From DASWJQ01 sp036397095 (GTDB lineage: Bacteria; Chloroflexota; Anaerolineae; Anaerolineales; E44-bin32), in the NCBI GenBank assembly GCA_036397095.1, contig DASWJQ010000148.1, positions 1 through 41,936 on the forward strand: DNA of 41,936 bases, given 5' to 3'. The notes under the pieces are model-generated. The model did no database searches, was not told the origin of the DNA, and worked only from the letters and a program-made list of their open reading frames with translations. Made by a program: the position numbers and the translations under genes. Below are positions 29,475 through 37,924 of the stretch, in pieces (the stretch's first letter is position 1; the number at the start of each line of letters is the position of its first letter).

Positions 29475-31172
29475 ATGGGAGGCAAGGGGATGACGGGCGA
29501 TCAGGCAACCAAGTACATCTTCCTGACCGGTGGTGTGGTCAGTTCGGTCGGCAAAGGTGTGACGGCCGCTGCCATCGGCAAGCTGCTCAAACAGCGCGGC
29601 TTCGATGTCTCCATTCAGAAGCTCGATCCGTACATCAATGTCGACCCGGGAACCATGAGCCCATACCAGCATGGCGAAGTCTTTGTGCTCGACGATGGCG
29701 CCGAGACCGACCTCGACCTGGGCCACTACGAGCGCTTCATTGATGCCAGCCTGAGCCAGGTGTGCAACGTCACCACCGGCCAGATTTATTCGGAAGTGAT
29801 CGCCCAGGAGCGTCGCGGGGACTACCTAGGCGGCACGATTCAGGTCATCCCCCATATCACCAACGAGATCAAGCGCCGCATTCAACTGGTGCCGCGGGCG
29901 ACCAACGCCCAAATCGTGATTGTGGAGGTCGGCGGCACGGTTGGCGACATTGAATCGCTCCCCTTTGTTGAAGCGCTGCGCCAGATGCGGTCCGATGTTG
30001 GCCGCGAGAACACGCTGCACATCCACGTCACCTGGCTGCCACACATAGGGGCAACCGGCGAACTGAAGACCAAGCCAACGCAGCACTCCGTGCGCGAATT
30101 GCGGGGCATCGGCATTCAACCCGATGTCATCATCGCCCGCTCCGACCATCCGGTCGGAGAAGAGCTGCGCAGCAAGATCGCCTTGTTCTGCGACGTGGAA
30201 GCGCGTGCCGTCATTCCCCTGGTCACCACCAGCGTGCTGTACGAAGTGCCGCTGATGCTTGAGCGTGAGCGGTTGGGCGAGTTCTTGCTGGATCGAATGG
30301 ACTTGGCCGAGCGGCGCAAGCCGGATTGGACCAGTTGGGAAGCCCTGGTCGATCGCGAGCGCAGCAACCGGCCCAAGGTCCGGATCGCGCTGGTTGGGAA
30401 GTACGTCGAGCTGCGGGATGCCTACATGAGCGTGCGAGAGGCGGTGCGTCACGCGGGCATGGCCTTGGGGGTCGAAGCCGAGATCGATTGGCTGCATTCG
30501 GCCGAATTGGAAAAGGGCCGGGGCTGGGAAGCGCTGCGGGCAGCCGACGGGGTAATTGTGCCTGGTGGCTTTGGCTCGCGCGGCATTGAGGGCAAGATCC
30601 AGGCGGCGCGCTATGCCCGCACCGAGCGGGTCCCCTACCTGGGATTGTGCCTGGGTATGCAGGTCATGGTAATTGAGTTCGCCCGCGAAGTACTGGGCAC
30701 GGAGGACGCCAACTCGACCGAGTTCGATCGGTCTACACCGCACCCGGTGATCGATCTGATGCCCGACCAGCGAGACATCGCTGACCTGGGCGGGACGATG
30801 CGGCTGGGTCTCTATCCGTGCGAATTGGTGCCCGAAACGGCGGCGCACAAGGCGTACGGCGAGGACTACATCGAGGAGCGGCACCGCCATCGCTTCGAGT
30901 TCAAGAACACCTACCGGGAGTTGTTTCAGGATCACGGGATGCGGTTTTCGGGTCTGTCACCGGATGGGAGGCTGGTGGAGATCGCCGAAATAGCCGATCA
31001 TCCATTCATGGTCGGCAGTCAGTTTCATCCCGAGTTTCTCTCCCGACCGGATCGCCCTCATCCGCTGTTCACGGGGCTGTTGCGGGCGGCGGCCGAGCGC
31101 AAGGGGATCAGCACCACACCTTCGAACATGATCCAACAGCCGAGTCAGCCGGAGGAAGCTGCCACCGGCTAG
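29475..31172 (+). CDS. pyrG: CTP synthase
   Basis: Makes CTP from UTP, ATP and glutamine, the last step of de novo cytidine nucleotide synthesis. 565 residues. The synthetase domain begins TKYIFLTGGVVSSVGKGVTAA and includes QKLDPYINVDPGTMSPYQHGEVF and VGGTVGDIESLPF. The glutamine amidotransferase domain (about 300-540) has GGFGSRGIEGK, the nucleophile Cys392 in LGLCLGMQ, and His518/Glu520 in FHPEF. The start is ATG 29475 after AAGGGAG; ATG 29490 is a possible alternative, and an upstream TTG frame at 29421 lies inside the leader terminator and is unlikely. Confidence 0.97.
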   Translation: MGGKGMTGDQATKYIFLTGGVVSSVGKGVTAAAIGKLLKQRGFDVSIQKLDPYINVDPGTMSPYQHGEVFVLDDGAETDLDLGHYERFIDASLSQVCNVTTGQIYSEVIAQERRGDYLGGTIQVIPHITNEIKRRIQLVPRATNAQIVIVEVGGTVGDIESLPFVEALRQMRSDVGRENTLHIHVTWLPHIGATGELKTKPTQHSVRELRGIGIQPDVIIARSDHPVGEELRSKIALFCDVEARAVIPLVTTSVLYEVPLMLERERLGEFLLDRMDLAERRKPDWTSWEALVDRERSNRPKVRIALVGKYVELRDAYMSVREAVRHAGMALGVEAEIDWLHSAELEKGRGWEALRAADGVIVPGGFGSRGIEGKIQAARYARTERVPYLGLCLGMQVMVIEFAREVLGTEDANSTEFDRSTPHPVIDLMPDQRDIADLGGTMRLGLYPCELVPETAAHKAYGEDYIEERHRHRFEFKNTYRELFQDHGMRFSGLSPDGRLVEIAEIADHPFMVGSQFHPEFLSRPDRPHPLFTGLLRAAAERKGISTTPSNMIQQPSQPEEAATG

Positions 31173-31679
31173 GCCACTTCCAATTCGAACGTGGGAAGGG
31201 GGTTGCCTCACCCCCCGTGGTGCACGCCAAAACAGGACTTCCGGAAAGTCCACCGGCGAGCGAGCCTGCGGTGCACGCAGGACTTCCCGGAAGTCCGTCA
31301 TGCAGCAAGCTTCCCAGGGCTCCGTCGCGTCGGGGTCACCAGAATTCTCTTGACTATCCACAGCTAAGCAGCCACGATCGGCCAGCGGTCTGTTCAAACG
31401 GCAGATAGGTAATTCATCCCCACAAACGAGTTGCAATCGTCACTCTAGAGAAAATCGTCACAAAGCTAAAGTGTGGAACTGCCAGCCCGTTCAGAGCTGG
31501 TACGTTCCCGCGCCGTTGGTCCGGCTAAGGAGGGGAGCCGGCATTGTGAGCTGATCGGGCTTGGAGGCAGACCAAAGCCCTCCTGTCTCATTGATTGTTT
31601 CTGGGAGTGGGCCCAACGCCAACGGTGAGCCCAAGTGGAGCCCCGTGATCGTTCATCCCAATCCACATGGAGCTCCTCA
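31173..31679. other. 507-base intergenic region with palindromic repeats
   Basis: No convincing gene is seen. A GGGGGT/ACCCCC hairpin (31198-31215) follows pyrG. Two related units, each a GGTGCACGC motif followed by a palindrome, occur next: 31235-31251 (GGACTTCCGGAAAGTCC) and 31280-31296 (GGACTTCCCGGAAGTCC). From about 31340 the sequence becomes visibly less GC-rich and carries no recognisable element up to the next ribosome binding site. Confidence 0.5.
31235..31296. repeat. Two palindromic GGACTTCC...GGAAGTCC units
   Basis: Near-perfect palindromes at 31235-31251 and 31280-31296, 45 bases apart start to start, each preceded by GGTGCACGC. A diverged relative (GGAATTCCGGAAAGACC preceded by GGGCACGCC) occurs at about 32970-33018, on the other side of the two accessory genes. 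Confidence 0.55.
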
Positions 31680-32366
31680 ATGGAGAGCAAGGTGAAAGTC
31701 GAGCTTCCCCTCTCGTCCGGTAACCAGACGTATCAGTTGCCAGAACCCTGCACCTACTGTGGCCAGGATGTGCCTATGAATTCCAAACTTTGGGAACTAA
31801 GAATGGACTACCCGCTCCAGCGTTGGGTGATGTCCGGGTCCGGCACATCAAGCTTGTCGTCTGGCGACGAATCTGGGAAGGCGACCGTTCGGGCACCCTA
31901 CTGTCGGAGACATGAGAGTACCCCGCTCCTGCAGTTCTGGGTGGTCCTGTTCTTTTCGATCGTCGCGGGGCTACTTGGCTTTTACCTTTCAAGCATTCTC
32001 TTTCGGTCAATGCTCGAATCCACTCTCTCATCCGAGTGGGAGTTGTGGATTGCAAGGCTGGGCATGTTGTTGACTGGCGGCGGCCTGCTCGTACTCTTCG
32101 CCTGGGGCTCCCACAAGCTGCTGACCATCCTGATCCCTGCATGGCGGGATATTCCATTTGGGTTTTCGGGAGCGGGGAATTGGGGTCTACAAGTCGAGGG
32201 TGTCCGGGCTGATGTTGGTGCCAGGGGGGTCGGTCCCGTCCGCTACTTTCTGCCTCTCAAGTTTGTCAATGTTGCAAGTGCCAAACGGTGCGTCGCCGCC
32301 TACCCGAATTCTCAGGTCGTCGAAGGAGCGGGCCTGCTGGAACTGGCCACTGTGGAGCCTCACTGA
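31680..32366 (+). CDS. Zinc-ribbon, two-helix membrane protein of unknown function
   Basis: 228 residues; family not recognised. An N-terminal Cys pair (PCTYCGQDV) and a later CRRH could bind zinc. Two hydrophobic segments follow, at about 84-105 and 118-145, then a soluble C-terminal part with YFLPLKFVNVASAKRCVAAYPN, a pattern resembling 'F.N..YA..F...N' tails of other small membrane proteins. ATG 31680 is preceded by GGAG seven bases upstream; the frame is open to 31635 without such a site. Codon use is less GC-biased than its neighbours, suggesting recent acquisition. Confidence 0.6.
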   Translation: MESKVKVELPLSSGNQTYQLPEPCTYCGQDVPMNSKLWELRMDYPLQRWVMSGSGTSSLSSGDESGKATVRAPYCRRHESTPLLQFWVVLFFSIVAGLLGFYLSSILFRSMLESTLSSEWELWIARLGMLLTGGGLLVLFAWGSHKLLTILIPAWRDIPFGFSGAGNWGLQVEGVRADVGARGVGPVRYFLPLKFVNVASAKRCVAAYPNSQVVEGAGLLELATVEPH

Positions 32367-32463
32367 TCGTCTGGATCCGTGGGTAATCCAGCAATCGATG
32401 GGGCAGCTGCTCACAGTAATCTTCGTCCGGAATCGATGTCATGGAACAGGAGCAAAACCGACA

Positions 32464-32919
32464 ATGAAAACTCGCCAGCTCTCTAGCCTCTTGCTCTTTG
32501 CCTTGCTCGCGACTTCATGCGGGATCGGGTCCACGCCAGGAATCGACTCCCCCGTGACGATCGCCGGCGTTCAACTGCAAATCGACTCAGCCACGATCCA
32601 AGATATCTATCGGACATCGATGAACGAGTTTTCACCAAAGTCACAGAGTGACACTCTGCTAGTAGTACAGGCCGAGATATCCATATCAAATGATGAGCTG
32701 GAATTAAGCGATTGGGATGCCGAGGTTCGGGACGAGAACGGTGCGATCTCGGAAGCAGATTTCCAGATGGCGAGGTCTACCGTCGTCGACGAAGAAGAGA
32801 CCAACTACTTGGAGTGGGTCTTCGCGGTCGACAAAAATGCGGACTCTTTCACGCTGCTCCTGAGAGAGGCAGAAATCGATCTGACGCCGCTTCTTGACAA
32901 CCCATCCGCCAGCCAATGA
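32464..32919 (+). CDS. Putative secreted lipoprotein
   Basis: 151 residues, no known domain recognised. The N-terminus MKTRQLSSLLLFALLATSCG is a lipoprotein signal with the acylated Cys at about position 19. The mature part (IAGVQLQIDSATI..., SDTLLVVQAEISISNDELEL...) has the alternating strands of a small beta-sandwich, as in DUF4352-like or immunoglobulin-like lipoproteins, and is acidic. ATG 32464 follows AGGAG at about 12 bases. Codon use and GC content differ from the housekeeping genes. It is probably in the same accessory unit as the zinc-ribbon membrane protein, 97 bases upstream. Confidence 0.65.
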   Translation: MKTRQLSSLLLFALLATSCGIGSTPGIDSPVTIAGVQLQIDSATIQDIYRTSMNEFSPKSQSDTLLVVQAEISISNDELELSDWDAEVRDENGAISEADFQMARSTVVDEEETNYLEWVFAVDKNADSFTLLLREAEIDLTPLLDNPSASQ

Positions 32920-33110
32920 ACGAGGAAAGCTGAGGTCGCGCTGTTTGACGGACTGGAGGGAAGATTCCCGGGGCACGCCGGCGGATCCCCCCAACCGGAA
33001 TTCCGGAAAGACCCACCGAGCGCGCTGAACTCCAGGCAAATGCCGTGGTACCTCTCGGACGTCCGTCCTTCTTTCCGGATTTCCCTCCTCAGTGCCACCT
33101 TAACCACATC

Positions 33111-33132
33111 GGGGCGACCGTCCGGTCGCCCC
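33111..33132. terminator. Perfect 10-bp hairpin, REP-like element
   Basis: GGGGCGACCG (33111-33120), loop TC, CGGTCGCCCC (33123-33132). It lies about 50 bases beyond the stop of the minus-strand SepIVA-like gene. It may be its terminator or a dispersed palindromic element; no T-run is present. Confidence 0.5.
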
Positions 33133-33182
33133 TGCACGTTCGAGCGTGGTGGAGCCTTGCGTTTTGGCTTAGCGCGGGGTGG

Positions 33183-33692
33183 CTAGGCTTCCTCTTCCTC
33201 TGCGAGTTCCCCAACCTCGCCCATTTCGCCACCCTGGCCGCGGCGCCCGCGCTCGGCATTGAGCTTGGCGATCCCGTTGCGGGCCTGAGTTAGCAGCCGG
33301 GTCAATTCATTCTCCAGGGCGCCCAGCGCGTCGATGACGTATTCGTCGGAATCGCGCCGCACGAGCTCAGCATCGGCTCGCGCCTGTTCAATGATTTGGT
33401 CGGCCCGAGATTCGGCCGCCTTGGCAATCGACTCCTCGGAAGCGACTTGCTCAGCCTTCTTCTTGGCCAATTGGATCGTGCGGTTGGCCTCTTCCTGAGC
33501 CTGGGCAAGCACGCGATCGCGTTGGGCCAGGACCTGCTGGGCCTTTTTGACCTCCTCAGGGATGGAGATCCGCATCTGATCGATGATTTCGAGGATGCGA
33601 TCCTCGTCGACGATTACATTGTGGGTAAGCGGGATCGGCCGGCTCTCATTAAAGAGCTCCTCCAACCGATCCACGAGGTGCAGGATGTCCAT
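33183..33692 (-). CDS. SepIVA/DivIVA-like coiled-coil protein
   Basis: A 169-residue, almost fully helical protein. The start MDILHLVDRLEELFNESRPI and IDQMRISIPEEVKKAQQVLAQRD resemble, from memory, the N-terminus of mycobacterial SepIVA, a DivIVA-family factor of cell division and growth. A long Glu/Ala/Gln-rich coiled coil follows (about 60-150), with an ATP-synthase-b-like look, then an acidic Gly/Glu tail. ATG 33692 is preceded by GGAGG six bases upstream. A TTGACC-N17-TACGCT promoter candidate lies on the minus strand at 33789-33761. It follows coaD on the same strand. Role in septum or pole growth is inferred only. Confidence 0.6.
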   Translation of the reverse strand: MDILHLVDRLEELFNESRPIPLTHNVIVDEDRILEIIDQMRISIPEEVKKAQQVLAQRDRVLAQAQEEANRTIQLAKKKAEQVASEESIAKAAESRADQIIEQARADAELVRRDSDEYVIDALGALENELTRLLTQARNGIAKLNAERGRRGQGGEMGEVGELAEEEEA

Positions 33693-33794
33693 CGAATGCC
33701 TCCGGTCCGAGCGGCACGGCGACCTGGACCAGCACTCTGACGATGCAATCTTCAGGCCGAAGCGTACACTGATTGAAGGGCGCGGTCAACCGGC

Positions 33795-34322
33795 TCAGTC
33801 GCGCAGCGAACTTACCGAGAACCGTGAGCTGCCTTCCTCGCCAAGCTCTTCCATGCGGCGCGCCAATGCTTCCACAACGATCGGGTTGACAAAGCTGCTG
33901 ACATCGCCGCCCAGCACGGCCACCTCGCGCACCGTGGTGCCGCTGAGGAAGGAGTGCTCTTCGCTGGTAATCAGGGCCACAACGTCGATATCAGGAGCAA
34001 GCCGATGGTTGGCCAACGCCATGCGGAATTCGTGCTCGAAATCGGAGAAAACCCGCAAGCCGCGCACGATGACCTTGGCCCCGACCTTGTGACAGAAATC
34101 GACGGTCAACCCCTGGTAGCCGACCACCTGGATATTGCCCTGGCCCTGGAAGCTGCGCTTCACCAGGTCGATCCGCTCCTGGGGAGAGAACAACAGCTCC
34201 TTCATCGGCCGGTCGTAGACGGCGATGATCAGTTCGTCGAACAGCTTGGCCGCCCGCGAGGCGATATCGATATGACCGTAGTGAATTGGATCGAAGGTGC
34301 CTGGGAAGACCGCACGGACCAT
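33795..34322 (-). CDS. coaD: Phosphopantetheine adenylyltransferase
   Basis: Adds AMP to 4'-phosphopantetheine to give dephospho-CoA, the penultimate step of CoA synthesis. 175 residues. The nucleotidyltransferase motif FPGTFDPIHYGH is at the start, with KVIVRGLRVFSDFEHEFRMA in the middle and SGTTVREVAVLGGDVSSFV near the end, all standard. The tail beyond about residue 160 is a non-conserved extension. Its ATG overlaps the recG stop by one base (TAATG), so it is translated by coupling. Confidence 0.95.
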   Translation of the reverse strand: MVRAVFPGTFDPIHYGHIDIASRAAKLFDELIIAVYDRPMKELLFSPQERIDLVKRSFQGQGNIQVVGYQGLTVDFCHKVGAKVIVRGLRVFSDFEHEFRMALANHRLAPDIDVVALITSEEHSFLSGTTVREVAVLGGDVSSFVNPIVVEALARRMEELGEEGSSRFSVSSLRD

Positions 34323-36985
34323 TAGCTGAGCTCTCCTTTGTGCTCCGACCAGGCGCGCTCAACGGCGGCAGCCAATGAATGGTGGCTCGGGTCGGATAGG
34401 TCTGGATCCTTGGCGAACAAATCCTGTGCGTGACGCCGCGCCTTTTCAATCAGACGGACGTCGGTCAGGCGGGCCATTCGGATTTCGGCGAAGCCAGATT
34501 GACGGGTTCCCAGAAAGTCGCCTGGACCGCGCTGGGCCAGGTCCTTCTCGGCCAAGGCAAAGCCATCGTTGGTTGCCTCCATCGCCTTCAGCCGCTCGTT
34601 GTCAGTTTCCTGATCGTTGTCGGGGATCAATAGACAATAGGATTGGTGCTCGGCGCGACCGACTCGCCCCCGGAACTGGTGCAGCTGCGACAACCCAAAC
34701 CGGTTTGCGCCTTCGATGACCACGACGCTGGCGTTCGGGATATCAACCCCGACTTCGACTACGGACGTCGACACCAGGATGTCGAGCTCACCGTCACGGA
34801 AGGCATGCATGACGGTGTCTTTCTCATCGGGCCGCATGCGTCCATGCAGCAAACCAACCTGATGATCGAAGAAGACTTTCTCCGACAGTTCCTCGTACTC
34901 ATCTACGGCCGCCTTAGCCTGGACCTTCTCTGAGCCCTCGACCAGCGGATAGATGATGAATGCCTGGCGCCCCTGCTCGAGCTGGCCCTGGATGAAACTG
35001 TAGGCGCGCGAGCGATTGACGGGCGATAGGACGCGCGTCTCGACCGGCCGGCGACCGGGTGGAAGTTCATCGATGATCGTGAGATCAAGGTCGCCGTAAA
35101 TCGTGAGCGCCAGCGAGCGGGGAATGGGGGTGGCGGTCATCACCAGCAGGTGGGGCGCTTCGGCCTTGCTGCGCAGCGCAGCTCGCTGGTCGACGCCGAA
35201 GCGGTGCTGTTCGTCCACAACGGCCAGGCCCAGTGCCTGGAACTGAACCGGATCCTCCAGCAGGGCATGGGTACCGACCACAAAGCGGACCGAGCCGTCG
35301 GCCAGACCTTGCCGAATCGCCTCCTTGTCGGCCTCCGGGGTGGCGCCAAGCAGTAACCGCATTTCGTCGGCCGCCAGGCCGGTGCTGGCCGGCAGCAGTT
35401 GGGTCAGGGTTGCGAAATGCTGCTCGGCCAGGATGCTGGTTGGGGCCATCAGGGCCGATTGCACGCCGTTCTCGGCGGCAATTCCGATGCAGAACGCGGC
35501 GATCACGGTCTTGCCGGATCCTACGTCGCCTTCGAGCAGCCGGTTCATTGGCTTGGCGCGTGCCAGGTCGGAGCGAGCATCAGCCAGTGCCTGGCGCTGG
35601 GCCGCCGTCGGCTCGAAGGGCAAGCCGGCCTGGAAGCGCTCAACCCAATCATCGTCGACCGCCAGGGCTTTGGTCTCAAGCGCCTCCCAGGTCGCCTTTT
35701 GCCGTTGGACGCCGAGCTGCAGCAAGAACATCTCATCGAAGGCCAGCCGGTGTTGAGCTTGCTTCAACTGCTCCCAGCCGTCGGGGAAGTGAACCTGTTG
35801 CAGCGCCTGGGGCAGACTAACGACGTCGGCCGAACGACGCATTTCGTCCGGCAGCATATCCGGCACGCGCGGCGCCAGCCGGTTGACCACTGAATGCAGC
35901 ACTTTGCGCATCCACTTGGCCGTAACGCCGGCGGTCAGTGGATAGACCGGCACAATCCGATTGGTGTGGAGCTGCTCGCGTTCGAGGGGCTCCCACTCGG
36001 GATTGGTCATGACCAGCTTGCCCAGGTATTGATCGATCTTGGATGATAGGACCACGGCTTGTCCCGGCTTCAGGCTGCGGGCGATCCAAGGCTGGTTGAA
36101 CCAGGTCACACGCAGTGTGCCGGTGCCGTCGCTGACGGTGACTTCGGTCAATTTCATTTTTCCCGAACGGATCGGACGGACCTTGACCTGTTCGACAGTG
36201 GCAATGATCGTGACTTCTTCGCCGTACCACAAGCGGTTGATGGTCTTGAGCTGCGAGTAGTCGTCGTAGCGCCGGGGGAAATGCCACAACAGATCGCCCA
36301 GGGTTTCGAGGCCAAGCTTTTTCAATGTCTTGGCTGACTTTGGGCCGATGCCCGAGATCGTGGTCAGGGGGGCATCCAGCGCGGCCGGTGCCTCGGCATC
36401 GGCCCGGACAGCCTGACGCACGGCCGGCGCCCGTCGGGCAGCCGGTGTGGCCTCGGCCACTGGCTCTTCCGCATGATCCTCGTCTTCTTGGACTTCACCC
36501 TCGCCGTATTCGTCTACGTCTTCGTCGAAGTCTTCAGCCTCGGGCTCATCGTCAGCGGAAGGCTCGCCTTCGTCGGAGTCCAATTCATCCTCAGCCTGGT
36601 CGGGTTCGTCCGTGGCTGGTTGTTCGACGTGTGTGGTTTCCGGAATGCTGGCGGCTTCGGCTGCCTGGTCGCCGTCCATTTCGGCGCCCGACGGTCCGTC
36701 GCCCCCCGCTAGCCCTGGAATGGGTTCGAGGTCGTCGTACGAACGGCCCAGCCGTGTCCACAAGCCTTGCAGGGTTTCCTGACGGGCTCTGGGGGTAAGG
36801 CGGCCGTAGTCTCGCAACCGGTCGACCACGGCGCTGGTCGCCGGGTCGGGCAGACCGCTATGGCGGGCCTCTTCCTCCCAGGGATCGAGCATGCGGGACA
36901 GCCCGCCAACAACGGCGCCGTTGTCAAACTTGCGGTCGACTTCGAGCCGGATGTACTTGGCCAGTTTCTCGAGGGCGCTGTTCAT
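34322..36985 (-). CDS. recG: ATP-dependent DNA helicase RecG with an acidic insert
   Basis: Branch-migration helicase that rewinds stalled forks. 887 residues, longer than the common 680-700. An N-terminal helical extension (about 1-90) is followed by a strongly acidic low-complexity linker of about 80 residues (runs of Asp/Glu). Then come a helix-hairpin-helix (TTISGIGPKSAKTLKKLGLETLGDLLWHFPRRYDD), the OB-fold wedge, and the helicase core: motif I GDVGSGKT at about 490, DEQH at about 590 in VVDEQHRFG, TATPIPR, and QFRGRVGRAE. ATG 36985 was chosen because the upstream residues are basic and unconserved; an extended -10 (TGG-TATGAT) lies at 37030-37025 on the minus strand. The stop overlaps coaD. 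Confidence 0.95.
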   Translation of the reverse strand: MNSALEKLAKYIRLEVDRKFDNGAVVGGLSRMLDPWEEEARHSGLPDPATSAVVDRLRDYGRLTPRARQETLQGLWTRLGRSYDDLEPIPGLAGGDGPSGAEMDGDQAAEAASIPETTHVEQPATDEPDQAEDELDSDEGEPSADDEPEAEDFDEDVDEYGEGEVQEDEDHAEEPVAEATPAARRAPAVRQAVRADAEAPAALDAPLTTISGIGPKSAKTLKKLGLETLGDLLWHFPRRYDDYSQLKTINRLWYGEEVTIIATVEQVKVRPIRSGKMKLTEVTVSDGTGTLRVTWFNQPWIARSLKPGQAVVLSSKIDQYLGKLVMTNPEWEPLEREQLHTNRIVPVYPLTAGVTAKWMRKVLHSVVNRLAPRVPDMLPDEMRRSADVVSLPQALQQVHFPDGWEQLKQAQHRLAFDEMFLLQLGVQRQKATWEALETKALAVDDDWVERFQAGLPFEPTAAQRQALADARSDLARAKPMNRLLEGDVGSGKTVIAAFCIGIAAENGVQSALMAPTSILAEQHFATLTQLLPASTGLAADEMRLLLGATPEADKEAIRQGLADGSVRFVVGTHALLEDPVQFQALGLAVVDEQHRFGVDQRAALRSKAEAPHLLVMTATPIPRSLALTIYGDLDLTIIDELPPGRRPVETRVLSPVNRSRAYSFIQGQLEQGRQAFIIYPLVEGSEKVQAKAAVDEYEELSEKVFFDHQVGLLHGRMRPDEKDTVMHAFRDGELDILVSTSVVEVGVDIPNASVVVIEGANRFGLSQLHQFRGRVGRAEHQSYCLLIPDNDQETDNERLKAMEATNDGFALAEKDLAQRGPGDFLGTRQSGFAEIRMARLTDVRLIEKARRHAQDLFAKDPDLSDPSHHSLAAAVERAWSEHKGELS

Positions 36986-37061
36986 GAGGCGCGGTGGTCG
37001 GGGTAGCTGCGTGGCATGCCGGCCATCATACCATCGCGGTTGGAGTGGCAGCGTCCGCCGC

Positions 37062-37922
37062 TCACGGCAGGTCGTCTTCCGCTTCAAGTACGATCACGCC
37101 GACGCTCTGCTGGCCGACCAGCGTGGCGACGGCTGGGCCGTAGTCGGCGAACGTGATGGGCGTGGCTGGATGCAGGCCGGCCAGGCGCTCGGCGACCCAA
37201 CGCCCGTCGTCGGCCTTGCGCTCTGACGGCTGCAGTACGGCGATGTGTTCCAGATCGGTGAATTCGGCGACGAATTCAACCAACTTCTCCAGGGCCCTGG
37301 GCCGTGACCGCACCTTCTCCATCGGGATCAGACGGCCGTCCTCCATCGTCAGGAAGGCAATCACGCCCAGCATATTGCCCAGGATCGCCTGGGAAGCCGT
37401 GATCAAGCCATAGCGTTCGAGGTGGAGCAAGTCATCCAGGAAGAAGACCAGGTACATGCGCGGGATCATGCCGCGCACGAGTCGCACGATTTCCTCGAGC
37501 GGCTCATCCTGCTCGGCGGCCAGCACGGCCGCTTCGACCAGCAGGCCAAGTCCGGCCGACAAGCTTTGCGAATCAATGACTTGAATATCACAGCGGCCAC
37601 GGAACAGGTCGCTGGCCTGGCGGGCATTGGCCCACCCTCGGCTGACGGATTGCGCGGGGTGAAGTGAAAGGATTTGGTCGGATTGCTCGAACAATTGGCC
37701 GTAGATCTGGACCATCGTATCAACCGAGGCCGGCTCGGCCAGGGGTACGCTGGCGTTGGCCAGCAGCGAGCGATAGCTGCCCAGAGTCCGGCGCGGATCT
37801 TCGACGTCCTCGATGCCGTTGGCCCGGATGTGCACAGGCGCCGGGGTCAACAGGGGATGATCCCACAGCTCCGGATTGGGGGGCCGAGCCGAGCTGTCGG
37901 CGACAATGCGAACCTTGGCCAT
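37062..37922 (-). CDS. DegV family fatty-acid-binding protein (FakB-like)
   Basis: 286 residues. Members hold a fatty acid and present its carboxylate to the kinase FakA. The N-terminus VRIVADSSA is the DegV hallmark strand with Ser, and the usual core follows: QIYGQLFEQSDQILSLHPA, then IQVIDSQSLSAGLGLLVEAA (family 'V.DS...s.glG'). LVFFLDDLLHLERYGLI and a KPIL-like site replaced by MLGVIAFLTMEDGRLIPMEKVR come near the end. The start is ATG 37922; the frame remains open to 37997 inside fakA. It begins 2 bases after the fakA stop, so the two are one unit. Confidence 0.9.
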   Translation of the reverse strand: MAKVRIVADSSARPPNPELWDHPLLTPAPVHIRANGIEDVEDPRRTLGSYRSLLANASVPLAEPASVDTMVQIYGQLFEQSDQILSLHPAQSVSRGWANARQASDLFRGRCDIQVIDSQSLSAGLGLLVEAAVLAAEQDEPLEEIVRLVRGMIPRMYLVFFLDDLLHLERYGLITASQAILGNMLGVIAFLTMEDGRLIPMEKVRSRPRALEKLVEFVAEFTDLEHIAVLQPSERKADDGRWVAERLAGLHPATPITFADYGPAVATLVGQQSVGVIVLEAEDDLP

Positions 37923-37924
37923 GC

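Noticed and set aside
29826..30935. 369-codon open frame on the minus strand
   Set aside because: Antisense to pyrG, whose catalytic residues are intact in the opposite frame.
32158..32463. N-terminal extension of the lipoprotein frame
   Set aside because: It overlaps the zinc-ribbon gene in another register and would bury the clear signal peptide that starts at 32464.
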